The notes beneath the pieces were generated by a model, which saw only the letters and a program-made list of their open reading frames with translations, was not told where the DNA came from and did not search any database. Both the position numbers and the translations under genes were made by a program. A stretch of DNA of 57,338 nt from Pirellulales bacterium (GTDB lineage Bacteria; Planctomycetota; Planctomycetia; Pirellulales; JADZDJ01): contig DATJYL010000048.1 in the NCBI GenBank assembly GCA_035499655.1, positions 1 through 57,338 on the forward strand, read 5' to 3'. This document shows positions 44,812-53,473 of this stretch, in pieces. How positions within the stretch are numbered: the stretch's first letter is position 1; each line of letters begins with the position of its first letter.

Positions 44812-45239
44812 GAAAAATTTCTGCTGTCGGAAACTTGGCTACTTGTCACGAAACAGTTTTCGGCACGTGAAAGAATTTGATCTTCACCAAGCCGATGGGC
44901 GGCGACAAATCAGGAGCACACACCGCAACGGCGGATTGCCCTGAACACGGCCGGCTTACTCCCTCGATACGAACCATTGCAGAAGCCGCGTCGCGCTGAA
45001 AGAAAAGAAACCAATTCCGAGTTAAAGGACATCCCTCGCTGGCGGCCCAGAACCGTACACCGGCGCTGAAAACAGGCCCCTGAGGGTAGCCCGACAATAT
45101 ATCACGATTGTGCTCGTGCTACAATCGCGGGCAGCACGATCAGTTAGTTTGGGGGTTTTGTTCACTGCCGAACAGCGTTGTGGCAGCGCGGGTGCGTGAC
45201 CACTTTCGTGATTTACCGCCGGTTTGCTATGCTGAATTC
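44812..45239. other. Divergent intergenic region between rpsA and the M50 protease gene
   Basis: About 430 bases that should contain both promoters. Bases 45095-45125 hold AT-rich words (ACAATATATCACG and CTACAATCG) that could be -10 boxes, without a convincing -35 partner. No gene or repeat of the window families was found. Confidence 0.4.
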
Positions 45240-46289
45240 ATGAATCCCCTACCCGGCCCGTCCGATTTGCCCTCCGCCGCCGAAAAACCTGCAACTCCTT
45301 TTCCGGCGGCTGCATTCCCGACGGCGGTAGCCAAGCCCGTCATGTCGTCAGCTTCGGCTGCTTCGTATCCGTCCGTGCCACGGCAGATGTTGGACGAATT
45401 CGACTTGGGCATGCCGCGGCGGCGGCGGGCGCTGCCACTGGTGTTGTTTTTGCTGACCTGCTTTTTCACTTACGCGGCCGGCACGTATCATTGGGCGCCC
45501 ACTCTGTTTGGATTTCAAGGCGAACAATGGAATTGGAACGCAACCTGGCACCAACTGAAAGCCAACTGGGCAGATGGCTTAACCTACATGGGCTGTGTCA
45601 TGGCGGTGCTATTGGCCCACGAAATGGGGCACTTTTTGATGACCGTGCGGTATCGCGTGCCAGCCAGTTATCCCATTTTCATCCCGATGCCTATCATGCT
45701 TACCGGCACGATGGGAGCGGTGATCGGCATGGAGGGCTTTCGGGCCAACCGACGGCAAATGTTCGATATCGGATTAGCCGGCCCGTTGGCCGGATTGGCG
45801 GTGACCATTCCGCTGGTGTGGATTGGCATTAAAATTGGCGAACACGCGCTTCCACAACATGGCGGTTTTATCTTCGGCGATCCGCTGTTGGCCAGATGGC
45901 TCATTCACTGGTTACGGCCCGACATGGCGCCTGGTGAAGAACTGGTGATGAACCCGGTTTACATGGCCGGCTGGGTGGGAATGTTCGTCACCGGATTGAA
46001 CATGATGCCTGTCAGCCAGCTCGACGGTGGGCATGTGATTTATGCCTTATTCCTGGGGCGCTCGAGGATTATCGCGCGGGGGTTTTTACTGGCGGCGATT
46101 GCGTATATTGTTCTTGCCCACCAAGTTTCGTGGACGTTGATGATTGTGATTGTCACGTTCATTGGCGTCGATCATCCGCGCACTGCGGACGACACGGTTC
46201 CCTTGGGCGCGGTGCGAACCATTCTGGGCCTGCTCTCGCTGGCGCTGCCGGTGCTTTGTTTTACGCCGTTCCGCATGCAGTCGGTGTGA
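45240..46289 (+). CDS. Site-2 protease family (M50) membrane zinc metalloprotease
   Basis: The product is about 349 residues. A Pro/Ala-rich N-terminal region of about 60 residues precedes a multi-pass membrane domain. The intramembrane zinc site is visible: VLLAHEMGHFLMTVRYRVPA (HExxH) and MMPVSQLDGGHVIYAL (LDG motif with the third ligand). PIFIPMPIMLTGTMGAVIGM lies between them and resembles plant EGY and bacterial relatives. Which protein it cleaves is unknown. The start has a weak ribosome site, so an earlier start is possible. Its TGA overlaps the target duplication of MITE copy 3. Confidence 0.9.
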   Translation: MNPLPGPSDLPSAAEKPATPFPAAAFPTAVAKPVMSSASAASYPSVPRQMLDEFDLGMPRRRRALPLVLFLLTCFFTYAAGTYHWAPTLFGFQGEQWNWNATWHQLKANWADGLTYMGCVMAVLLAHEMGHFLMTVRYRVPASYPIFIPMPIMLTGTMGAVIGMEGFRANRRQMFDIGLAGPLAGLAVTIPLVWIGIKIGEHALPQHGGFIFGDPLLARWLIHWLRPDMAPGEELVMNPVYMAGWVGMFVTGLNMMPVSQLDGGHVIYALFLGRSRIIARGFLLAAIAYIVLAHQVSWTLMIVIVTFIGVDHPRTADDTVPLGAVRTILGLLSLALPVLCFTPFRMQSV

Positions 46290-46295
46290 CCACCG

Positions 46296-46375
46296 GGTGG
46301 TGGGACAATTTGAAATTCCGACAGCCGCTTTTCCCGACTGACACAGTCGGGCTATGTTCAAATTGGCCCACCACC
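46296..46375 (-). mobile_element. MITE-like palindromic element, copy 3
   Basis: This 80-bp unit has ends GGTGGTGGGACAATTTGAA and TTCAAATTGGCCCACCACC on the + strand (one internal mismatch). Its core 46301-46370 is the exact reverse complement of copy 1. It is flanked by the perfect 8-bp direct repeat GACCACCG at 46288-46295 and 46376-46383. The left duplication overlaps the stop codon of the M50 gene. It fills the gap between two convergent genes. Confidence 0.88.
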
Positions 46376-46386
46376 GACCACCGCTG

Positions 46387-47343
46387 TTACATCGACCTAA
46401 GATGTGCTCGCGCACTGCTTGGCCACGTGTAACGCAAAATCAAACCCAGCAGAATCATGGCCGCGCCGGCGACGGTCCACCAGGCAGGTTTTTCGCCGCG
46501 CACCAGAAATGCCCACAGCGGCAAGAGAATCGGTTCCAACAGCGCAATGGCGGCGGCCTCCTGGCTGGAAATGGATCGTAGCCCCCGACCAAACAGCGTA
46601 TATGGCAGCGCCATTTGGAAAAAGCCAAAGCCCACGAGCAGCGGCCATTGCCAACCACTGGGCCACAGACCGCACCACAACACAAAGGGCGCAAGGATTG
46701 CCGCAGTGGCCAAATGATTGACGCTGACCAGCCAAAAGGTATCTTCGCCGCGCAGGCTGCGGAACGACATGATGACTCCGGCATAGCTGACCGCCGCCGC
46801 CAGGCCGCACACCACGCCAATATGCGATTCGCTTCCCGCTTCGTGCAGCAAAATCAATCCCACGCCCAAAGCGCCGGGCAGCAAGGTGAATAAATCGCGT
46901 CGGTTGAGGGGCTCGCGCAAGACCAGCACACTGACGCCGAAAATCCACCAGGGTGCGGTATTTTGCAGCCAAATGGCATTGGCTGCCGTGGTCAACGACA
47001 TGGCAGACAGGTAAGTCACATTCATCACTGCAAAGCTGCCGATCATGGGCAAGAGCTTGATGGGCCAGCGCGGCCGGCGGACAGCCGGCAGAATGAGCAG
47101 CCCGGCAAACAGCGCCCGCCAAAAAGCCAGCAGCACGCCGCGCTGGTCGCTGGGCCAGGCATCGAAGGCGGGATTTTTGGCGAAAAACCCACTGGAACTC
47201 CACATCACCGCGGCGGCGACAATGCACAGCCGGTTGACGAAGGCATTCGCCGGGGCATCGGTGGCGCCGGGTGCCGGCTCCAAGGGCGCCAGTTCGCCGG
47301 GAACGTCCAGCGGAATCGGCGGCGGCGAACCGGGTTCACTCAT
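46387..47343 (-). CDS. EamA/DMT family transporter
   Basis: This 318-residue membrane protein has about ten hydrophobic helices, arranged as two EamA repeats: IVAAAVMWSSSGFFAKNPAF near the start, VTYLSAMSLTTAANAIWLQN with PWWIFGVSVLVLREPLNRRD, and in the second half FRSLRGEDTFWLVSVNHLAT and AIALLEPILLPLWAFLVRGE. The substrate is unknown; the family exports amino acids and other metabolites. The start ATG 47343 overlaps the end of the upstream gene by eight bases, so they are probably translated together. Confidence 0.9.
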   Translation of the reverse strand: MSEPGSPPPIPLDVPGELAPLEPAPGATDAPANAFVNRLCIVAAAVMWSSSGFFAKNPAFDAWPSDQRGVLLAFWRALFAGLLILPAVRRPRWPIKLLPMIGSFAVMNVTYLSAMSLTTAANAIWLQNTAPWWIFGVSVLVLREPLNRRDLFTLLPGALGVGLILLHEAGSESHIGVVCGLAAAVSYAGVIMSFRSLRGEDTFWLVSVNHLATAAILAPFVLWCGLWPSGWQWPLLVGFGFFQMALPYTLFGRGLRSISSQEAAAIALLEPILLPLWAFLVRGEKPAWWTVAGAAMILLGLILRYTWPSSARAHLRSM

Positions 47344-47920
47344 CCCGCACCTTGCCGAGGGCCGCGTGGTAGGAGAAGTCGAACAGCAATTCCCATTCGC
47401 GGCGTTGAATTTGACGGCACAATTCTTCGCTGGCCGTGCTTTTGTCGCTGGCGGCCACCACATCGACGAAGGCGAAGGGATCCCACTGGCTTTGGCGCTT
47501 CAAAAAATTCGCCGCTGGCTCCGCTGGAACCGCCTGGGCGATTTCTTTCGCCGCACTGCACAGCGGCGCGAACACTGGATGCCGGCCCACGCGCCGAAAC
47601 CAGTATTTGGCGTTGTCGTAATCCGGCTCGCGGCGGTGCAAAATGCCGTGCCAATAACTGCCCGTGGCGGTATGGATTTCCTGGCTGATGCCGTGGGAGC
47701 GGTCCAGAAAATCCCAGCGCAGCCACAGACCGGCCAAACAGGCCTAGGCCAATGCCTGATCGACGACGCGATGTGGAACAAAAGCGGCCGGGATCGAAAC
47801 GGCTTCCAATGGTTCGCGCATCTGGGCCGCGGCGCGGCCGGGTCCCAAGGCATTCAGGGGCGCTGTTTCCAACAACGGGGCAAATACTGGCCCATAATCG
47901 GGCGGGTGGAATCGCTTCAT
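47336..47920 (-). pseudogene. Conserved planctomycete protein interrupted by an in-frame TAG
   Basis: Read from ATG 47920 the frame gives MKRFHPPDYGPVFAPLLETA and continues to VVDQALA, meets TAG at 47744-47746, and continues in the same frame with ACLAGLWLRWDFLDRSHGIS to the stop at 47336 (194 codons in all). The ATG overlaps the upstream stop (ATGA), and the 3' end overlaps the EamA gene, so the gene borders are well defined. Motifs GSYWHGILHRREPDYDNAKY and WFRRVGRHPVFAPL look like a conserved family of unknown function. The TAG lies in the palindrome GGCCTAGGCC and would be CAG or GAG after one base change. It could be a real nonsense mutation, a readthrough site or a sequence error. Confidence 0.82.
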
Positions 47921-48975
47921 CCTTTGAGCCCCTTCATCGCTTGGTTAATGTTGCCCAGGTAGTCGCCAGCCAGCCGAAAAATGAGCACCGTAATTAAACC
48001 GGCCACCAGGCACCAAACGCCCCAGCCGGCCAGGCGCGTAAAAATGGCAAACGCGGTACGCGCTGCTTCCAACTGTTGCCGCGCTAAAATTTCCAAGGAT
48101 TCCACCAGCCGGCCGCTTTCTTCGCCCACTTGGACGGCATGCACCAGTTCGATGGGAAACACACCGGCTTCGGTCAAGGCTTCGTAAATGGGATGACCAC
48201 GTGCGATGACCTGCTCCATGCGCTTCCACTGCTCGGTGAATTCCACGTTGTGCGTGCTGGCCACGGCGAGCTGTAAAGACCGTTTGACGTCGAGTGCGGC
48301 GCCCAGCGTAATGTGGAGCGTCCAAGCAAAGCGTGCCACCGCCAAGGTTCGCAGCGCGTCGCCCAGCATGGGAAGGCGCAGGGCCAGGCGTTGAATGGGG
48401 TGGGTCCACATCTGTCCGGTCCGCGCTGCGCGGTAGAACAAAAATAATCCCACCCCCACCAGCGCGAGAAACATCAGGTAGACCACTAACCCGCCGACGC
48501 CCGTCAAGCCCAAGCCCAACAGATCGGTTTTTGTGCCGGTGATGTTGGTGATGGTCGCCGACATCCAAATCAAAAACCCAATGACCGCCAGCGCCATGGC
48601 CAGTTCCATCAGCGGCCAGGTAATCGTGGTCAAAAACATCCGCCGCAGGGCAAGTTGCTCGTCGTAATGCTCGGCCAGTTGTTTGAGTACTTCCGGCAAA
48701 TGTCCAGTTTGTTCGCCCACGGAAACGACTTCTCGCACCAATACGGGAAAGTAGTCGCCAGTTTCCTGCATGGCCACGGTGACGGTCGAACCGGTGTTGA
48801 CCATGCCGGACATGGTTTCGATCCGCTCGCGGAGGGCCGGGGACGAACGCCGCGCCTCGCTGCCCAGCGCCTTGCGAATGTCGATCCCCGCCGCTAGAGA
48901 CATCGATAGGCGGCGCAGAAAATCCGCCAATGTTTTGGTTGACGGCCGCGGAGCAAATAATTGGGCAAACGGCAT
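47917..48975 (-). CDS. Type II secretion / type IV pilus inner-membrane protein F (GspF/PilC-like)
   Basis: ATG 48975 gives 352 residues beginning MPFAQLFAPRPSTKTLADFL. Two T2SSF domains are present: LSMSLAAGIDIRKALGSEAR with VVSVGEQTGHLPEVLKQLAE, and later LHITLGAALDVKRSLQLAVA with AVQVGEESGRLVESLEILAR. Three membrane helices are visible (ELAMALAVIGFLIWM, VYLMFLALVGVGLFLFY, GWGVWCLVAGLITVLIF). No gspE, gspG or pilin gene is close by. Its stop overlaps the start of the downstream gene by four bases. Confidence 0.9.
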   Translation of the reverse strand: MPFAQLFAPRPSTKTLADFLRRLSMSLAAGIDIRKALGSEARRSSPALRERIETMSGMVNTGSTVTVAMQETGDYFPVLVREVVSVGEQTGHLPEVLKQLAEHYDEQLALRRMFLTTITWPLMELAMALAVIGFLIWMSATITNITGTKTDLLGLGLTGVGGLVVYLMFLALVGVGLFLFYRAARTGQMWTHPIQRLALRLPMLGDALRTLAVARFAWTLHITLGAALDVKRSLQLAVASTHNVEFTEQWKRMEQVIARGHPIYEALTEAGVFPIELVHAVQVGEESGRLVESLEILARQQLEAARTAFAIFTRLAGWGVWCLVAGLITVLIFRLAGDYLGNINQAMKGLKG

Positions 48976-49118
48976 TGCGCAGCTCGGGCAAAGGCACGGA
49001 TGGGACGGAACAGGCCAAGCGAGTTGCCTACTGCCAAGCATATCTAGCAGATATGTCACGGAACAGGGTGCGACCGCGCCCAAGTGTGCGCTGCAGCCGG
49101 CACTCTCGAAGCGGAGCC

Positions 49119-52100
49119 TTATCGGCCGATGCCAATGAAGAAGCTGAAGTTTTGGATTTGGTCGCCCGGCGCACTGGCGACAGGGAAGGCCAGGTCCAAT
49201 GCAATGGGCGCGGGACCCATCGCCGGAACGTTGATGCGTAAACCAAAGCCTGGCGATACGCGGATATTGCCCCAACGGACATCGGGCTCCACGGTGCCGA
49301 AATCACAGAATACGACGCCTCGTAACGCATCGTCCGCGGTAATCGGGAACAGGTATTCGGCGGTGCCCAGCAACATGAAGTCGCCGCCGACGCCCACGCC
49401 GTCGGACGCGCGGGGCGTGACTCCGCGGAAGGCAAAGCCGCGCAACGTGCTAAAACCACCCGCGTAGTAGGCGTCGTAAATGGGCGTGTCGGGGCCGCTG
49501 ATATCCATCTGTGCGCCAAGCCCAATTACGTGGCGGCCCGAACCGTCGGCCCGTTCGTGCAACAGAAAATACTGCTGCCCTTGCACGTCAACGCGCGGGT
49601 ACTGGAACGAGCCCACCACTTCTTCAAAGGTGGCGGAAACCAAATGGCCTTCGGTCGGCAGGAACGGGCTGTCGCGGGTATCGTGCGACATGCCCACCGA
49701 GAAGCCGTACAAATCGTTGTTGCCCAGCACTTCTTGCAATTGAGGGGGGGGGCTGGCCACGGCGTTGTAAATTTGCACTTGTTCGCCGCGGAAGCCAATC
49801 GTGCCTTTCAGGTCGGGAGTGAAGGCATAACCCAAACTGGTTGTACCGCCGACGCGGCCTTCCGTCCAACTGTCATAAATTCGGGTGAAGTAGTAAGCCG
49901 AAATACTGAACTGCACGGGCGTATCGAAAATGTACGGATCGCGGAATGTGACCGCGTAGCGCTGCAATTCGGTGCCTGGTTCGGCCTCCAAGCGGAACTG
50001 CTGTCCGCCGCCCCGCCAAGCGGTGCCGTTGGTAATATCGTCCCACGACCGGGGCAACCGGGTGATATCGAAGTTTTGCTCGTCCAAGACAAAGTTGCCC
50101 ACCAGGCCCGCGTCGGAGTTTATGCCGGCGCCAATCATCAACCGGCCGGTCATCGTTTCCTGGGCCGTGACGTTGATGTCGGTTACCGCGTCCCCTTCCG
50201 GAATGACTTGATAACCGACGTTGCCCGGCGGCTGCGGCGGCGCTTGCGGTGCAACACCCGGCGCGGGAAGTGTGCCGTAGCCTGTCGGCGGCGCGCCATA
50301 AGCGGGAGGCGGGACCGCACTATTGCCTGCATAACCCGGTCCGAAGGCGTTTCCGCCGCTGGTGGCAAAGCCCGGCGGATAACTATTGGGCTGCCCCGGC
50401 TGAGAGTAAGCCGGCGCCGTACTCGCTGGAGCTGACGGTTGTGCCATCGGCGGCGAATAAGCCGGTACGGGCGGTGAACTCGAGGGGGGCAAACCGCCAC
50501 CTTGATATTGTGCGTTGAAGGCCGGCGTCGAGCTGCCGCCGTAAACTGCGTTGGAATACAGACCGGCCGCCGGTGCAGACGTGGCCGGTGGAGTTGCCAT
50601 TACGGCCGGTGAGCCGCCAACGGGCGGCGGAGCATAAATCGGCGCTGTGGTAGCGGTGGGCGGATACGTTGCCGGAGAGTACGAAGTGGGCGGCGCGGCA
50701 GAATAGGCGCCGGGCTGCGTTGCCGACGATAATGGGGTCATCGCCGTGCTAGGCGACATGGGCTGCGCTCCCGGCGGCAAATAACTGGGCGTGGAACTGC
50801 CCGCCGGAACGTTCCATGCGGAGCGGGCTTGATCGCCCGTCGGCGTGTTGTAGCTGGACCAATCGGAATTCGAGGCCGCCGAGTTGGCGCTGCCATAGCC
50901 GGAACCAGGACTTTGGAACCGCGCTTGTTGAATATTGTGATCCGCGGGCCGCACCACCGGCTGCTGCTGCGGCGCGTAGATGTCGACTTCGTTTCCGTCG
51001 GAATCCAGCGTGCGCGTGATGTCGAGCACCACTTCATCATCGTCGGGCGCTTGTCCACGATAGCTGTCGTATCCGCCGCCGGCTGGATAACCGGGGCCCG
51101 AACCGACTCCGCCCCCATAGCCGTTTCCGTTTCCATAACCGCCCGGACTGTAATCGCCACCCGATCCAGCACCGCTGCCGTAGCCGCCGCTGCCAAAGCC
51201 TCCCACATGAGCGCCTCGCCGGCTGGGAGGGGTGTCAGGCTTTTGCGCGACGGCGTCGGCATCGTCGGGATTGGAGTCGGGCTTGTTGAAGGCAATTTTC
51301 GGAGCGCCCCCCTTGCTGGGATCGACATTGAACAGGGCACTGGCGCGCAAGCGGCGTTCGTCTTCGCGAATTTTCTTCGTGTCGACAATATCGCCGGGGT
51401 GCAGCGACAGCCGGTCATAAATGGTGGAGTGCTTGGTGTGCGGATCGTCGCCGGCGATGTTCACGTTGATTTTTCCCACGCGGTAGCGCTTGCCTTCGCT
51501 GACGTTGTAAACCAAGTCCATTTGGGGCTGGTCTTCCAGCAGGCGTGTTTCCGCCTGGACATCGGAAAAAATGTAGCCGTGCGTGCCATACACGTCGCGG
51601 ATGGCGACCAGATCGTGATCGAGCGTGGTCTGGTTGAACGGTTTGCCGCTCGTCTGTTCCAGCCCCTTGTTCAAATCTCCCACTTGAAATTTTTCGTTGC
51701 CAATGAACGAAACGTTGCGGATCGTGAAGCGCGGACCTTCGTCGATAATGTAGTTGAGCGAAAGCCAATCGTTGGCTTCGTTGTACTGCAGGTCGGGGGA
51801 AATTTTCGCGCGGAAAAATCCCAAGCCGCGGTAATAGGCGTAGAGCTTTTGCACGTCGTCGTCGATTTTTTTCCGATCGACCTTGCCGCCAAACAGCCAC
51901 AGCACGCCCGGCTTGATGGAAATTTGCGTGCGCAATCGGGCGGCGCTGGCGATGGTATTGCCTTGGAAGCTGACCCACAGCACGCGTTGTTCTTGCCCTT
52001 CGTCGACCAAAAATACGGCCTTGCGATCATTCGGTTTGTCCCCTTCCAGCGTGGTTATGACCACGTGGTTGTAGCCGGTTTCGTGATAATACGCTTCGAC

Positions 52101-53102
52101 GCGCCGCCGGGCCTCTTCAATGGCGTAGGGGTCCAAGGGTTGACCCTTTTCCAATTCTGATTTCTTCCGCAGCGTTTGCGTGCGCACATCTTGATTGCCG
52201 ACAAACTTCACTTCTTCAATCGTGGGCCGTTCCACCACTTGGAAAATTACGACAATGCCGTCAGGCACCGCCTGAAATTGCGACCGCACGTCGAGAAACT
52301 TTCGCGAACTGGCCAGGGCCCGCACGTCTTCTTGCACCAACCGCGGATCGAACGGTTGACCGACGCGGGTACTCAGCTTCGGCATTTTCGCCACCGGCGT
52401 GGTGTGATTTCCTTCCACGCGCACTTCGCGGACAATGGTTTCGCCGGATTGCGGGTTGCCTGCGTCAGACGAGCCCGCCGGGCCATTGGGTGGGCCGGGA
52501 TCGGCCATGGCCGGAGCGGTGTACGAGGGGAGCTTGGACACGCCGGCGGTATCCGTCGAAGACGCCGCGGCGCCGGTCGAAGAGGCCGCAAGATTAGGCG
52601 CGGTGGCAGGAGTTCGGGACGCCATCATCGGCACCGTGCCGTAAGTGCCGACGGCAGAAGTTTGCGGCAAATTACCGGCAACGGATGGTGTGGTAAGCGG
52701 GGCGCTGCTCGATGGCGCAGCAGCAGGTCTGGTTGGCGGCAAATAGCTTGGTCCTTCTGCAGCGGCTTGTGTTGGCGTTAAAGAATTGGATGTCGGCGGT
52801 ACATAACCCGCTATTGGCGCGGTGGTGGTTTCTGGCCGGCCAAAGGGCGCAGGCTGAGCATACGATGCCGGCGGGGCGCTCAATGAAGACGGCGCACTTG
52901 AAGGCGGTGGGGCGTAGGACGGCAGTGGCGAATAGGACGGCAGTGGCGATAATTGCCCGCCGGATGCCGTGGCCGAAGGGGGCAGGGGATAAGCGCTTCC
53001 GCCGTCATACGAATTCTGAGCGAAGGATGGGCGCAGGGCGAGCATTAGCCCGGCGGCTAGCGCCAGACTGCCGACGATCAAACGGCGACGGAGTGCGACC
53101 AT
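49119..53102 (-). CDS. bamA: BamA/Omp85 outer membrane protein with large low-complexity insertions
   Basis: This product of about 1327 residues compares with the usual about 800. The order is: signal peptide (VALRRRLIVGSLALAAGLML), Pro/Ser/Tyr-rich region (about 32-220), POTRA domains (about 222-605: ETIVREVRVEGNHTTPVAKM; VERPTIEEVKFVGNQDVRTQ; LWVSFQGNTIASAARLRTQI; FTIRNVSFIGNEKFQVGDLN; YRVGKINVNIAGDDPHTKHS), a Gly/Pro/Ser/Tyr-rich insertion (about 606-969), then the 16-strand barrel with YAGGFSTLRGFAFRGVTPRA and C-terminus NFSFFIGIGR. BamA inserts outer-membrane proteins. The insertion appears to sit inside the last POTRA domain. The start is ATG 53102 with AGGGAAG upstream. Confidence 0.92.
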   Translation of the reverse strand: MVALRRRLIVGSLALAAGLMLALRPSFAQNSYDGGSAYPLPPSATASGGQLSPLPSYSPLPSYAPPPSSAPSSLSAPPASYAQPAPFGRPETTTAPIAGYVPPTSNSLTPTQAAAEGPSYLPPTRPAAAPSSSAPLTTPSVAGNLPQTSAVGTYGTVPMMASRTPATAPNLAASSTGAAASSTDTAGVSKLPSYTAPAMADPGPPNGPAGSSDAGNPQSGETIVREVRVEGNHTTPVAKMPKLSTRVGQPFDPRLVQEDVRALASSRKFLDVRSQFQAVPDGIVVIFQVVERPTIEEVKFVGNQDVRTQTLRKKSELEKGQPLDPYAIEEARRRVEAYYHETGYNHVVITTLEGDKPNDRKAVFLVDEGQEQRVLWVSFQGNTIASAARLRTQISIKPGVLWLFGGKVDRKKIDDDVQKLYAYYRGLGFFRAKISPDLQYNEANDWLSLNYIIDEGPRFTIRNVSFIGNEKFQVGDLNKGLEQTSGKPFNQTTLDHDLVAIRDVYGTHGYIFSDVQAETRLLEDQPQMDLVYNVSEGKRYRVGKINVNIAGDDPHTKHSTIYDRLSLHPGDIVDTKKIREDERRLRASALFNVDPSKGGAPKIAFNKPDSNPDDADAVAQKPDTPPSRRGAHVGGFGSGGYGSGAGSGGDYSPGGYGNGNGYGGGVGSGPGYPAGGGYDSYRGQAPDDDEVVLDITRTLDSDGNEVDIYAPQQQPVVRPADHNIQQARFQSPGSGYGSANSAASNSDWSSYNTPTGDQARSAWNVPAGSSTPSYLPPGAQPMSPSTAMTPLSSATQPGAYSAAPPTSYSPATYPPTATTAPIYAPPPVGGSPAVMATPPATSAPAAGLYSNAVYGGSSTPAFNAQYQGGGLPPSSSPPVPAYSPPMAQPSAPASTAPAYSQPGQPNSYPPGFATSGGNAFGPGYAGNSAVPPPAYGAPPTGYGTLPAPGVAPQAPPQPPGNVGYQVIPEGDAVTDINVTAQETMTGRLMIGAGINSDAGLVGNFVLDEQNFDITRLPRSWDDITNGTAWRGGGQQFRLEAEPGTELQRYAVTFRDPYIFDTPVQFSISAYYFTRIYDSWTEGRVGGTTSLGYAFTPDLKGTIGFRGEQVQIYNAVASPPPQLQEVLGNNDLYGFSVGMSHDTRDSPFLPTEGHLVSATFEEVVGSFQYPRVDVQGQQYFLLHERADGSGRHVIGLGAQMDISGPDTPIYDAYYAGGFSTLRGFAFRGVTPRASDGVGVGGDFMLLGTAEYLFPITADDALRGVVFCDFGTVEPDVRWGNIRVSPGFGLRINVPAMGPAPIALDLAFPVASAPGDQIQNFSFFIGIGR

Positions 53103-53473
53103 CAGGTTCGCTTCCCTGCGACGAATGTCAGGCACAGATGTTGAAAAACCAGACGAGGTTGTTGCGAATCAAGTTCCCACCCAGAACTGGACGGGAATTA
53201 CCCCTTTCAGGCGCACGCGATAAGCCCACACTGGCCAGCCCGGCGCGCCGAGATGCCTGTGAAAGTTCCGCCCGAAGGGTGCGGAAAAATACTGCAAACC
53301 GCAATCACCGGCAAGTCGAACTGCGGGCGAATTAGCGAGAAATGTGCGATCACCGCCGCCGTGGCAGATTTGGCAAATTACGTAACTCGCTAGCACGGCA
53401 CGAAAGTATAGTCCAGTCGTCGGATTTACCGTCGGATGCCCGTCGTTCAAGCCATCGGCATGCAGAAATCAAA
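53103..53473. other. Intergenic region between the M28 peptidase gene and bamA
   Basis: About 370 bases. Open frames cross it on both strands, without motifs or ribosome sites. No terminator-like T run or window-family repeat was seen. It probably holds the bamA promoter. Confidence 0.4.

Noticed and set aside
50829-52160. 443-codon open frame on the plus strand
   Set aside because: It is antisense to the POTRA region of bamA and has no recognisable domains.
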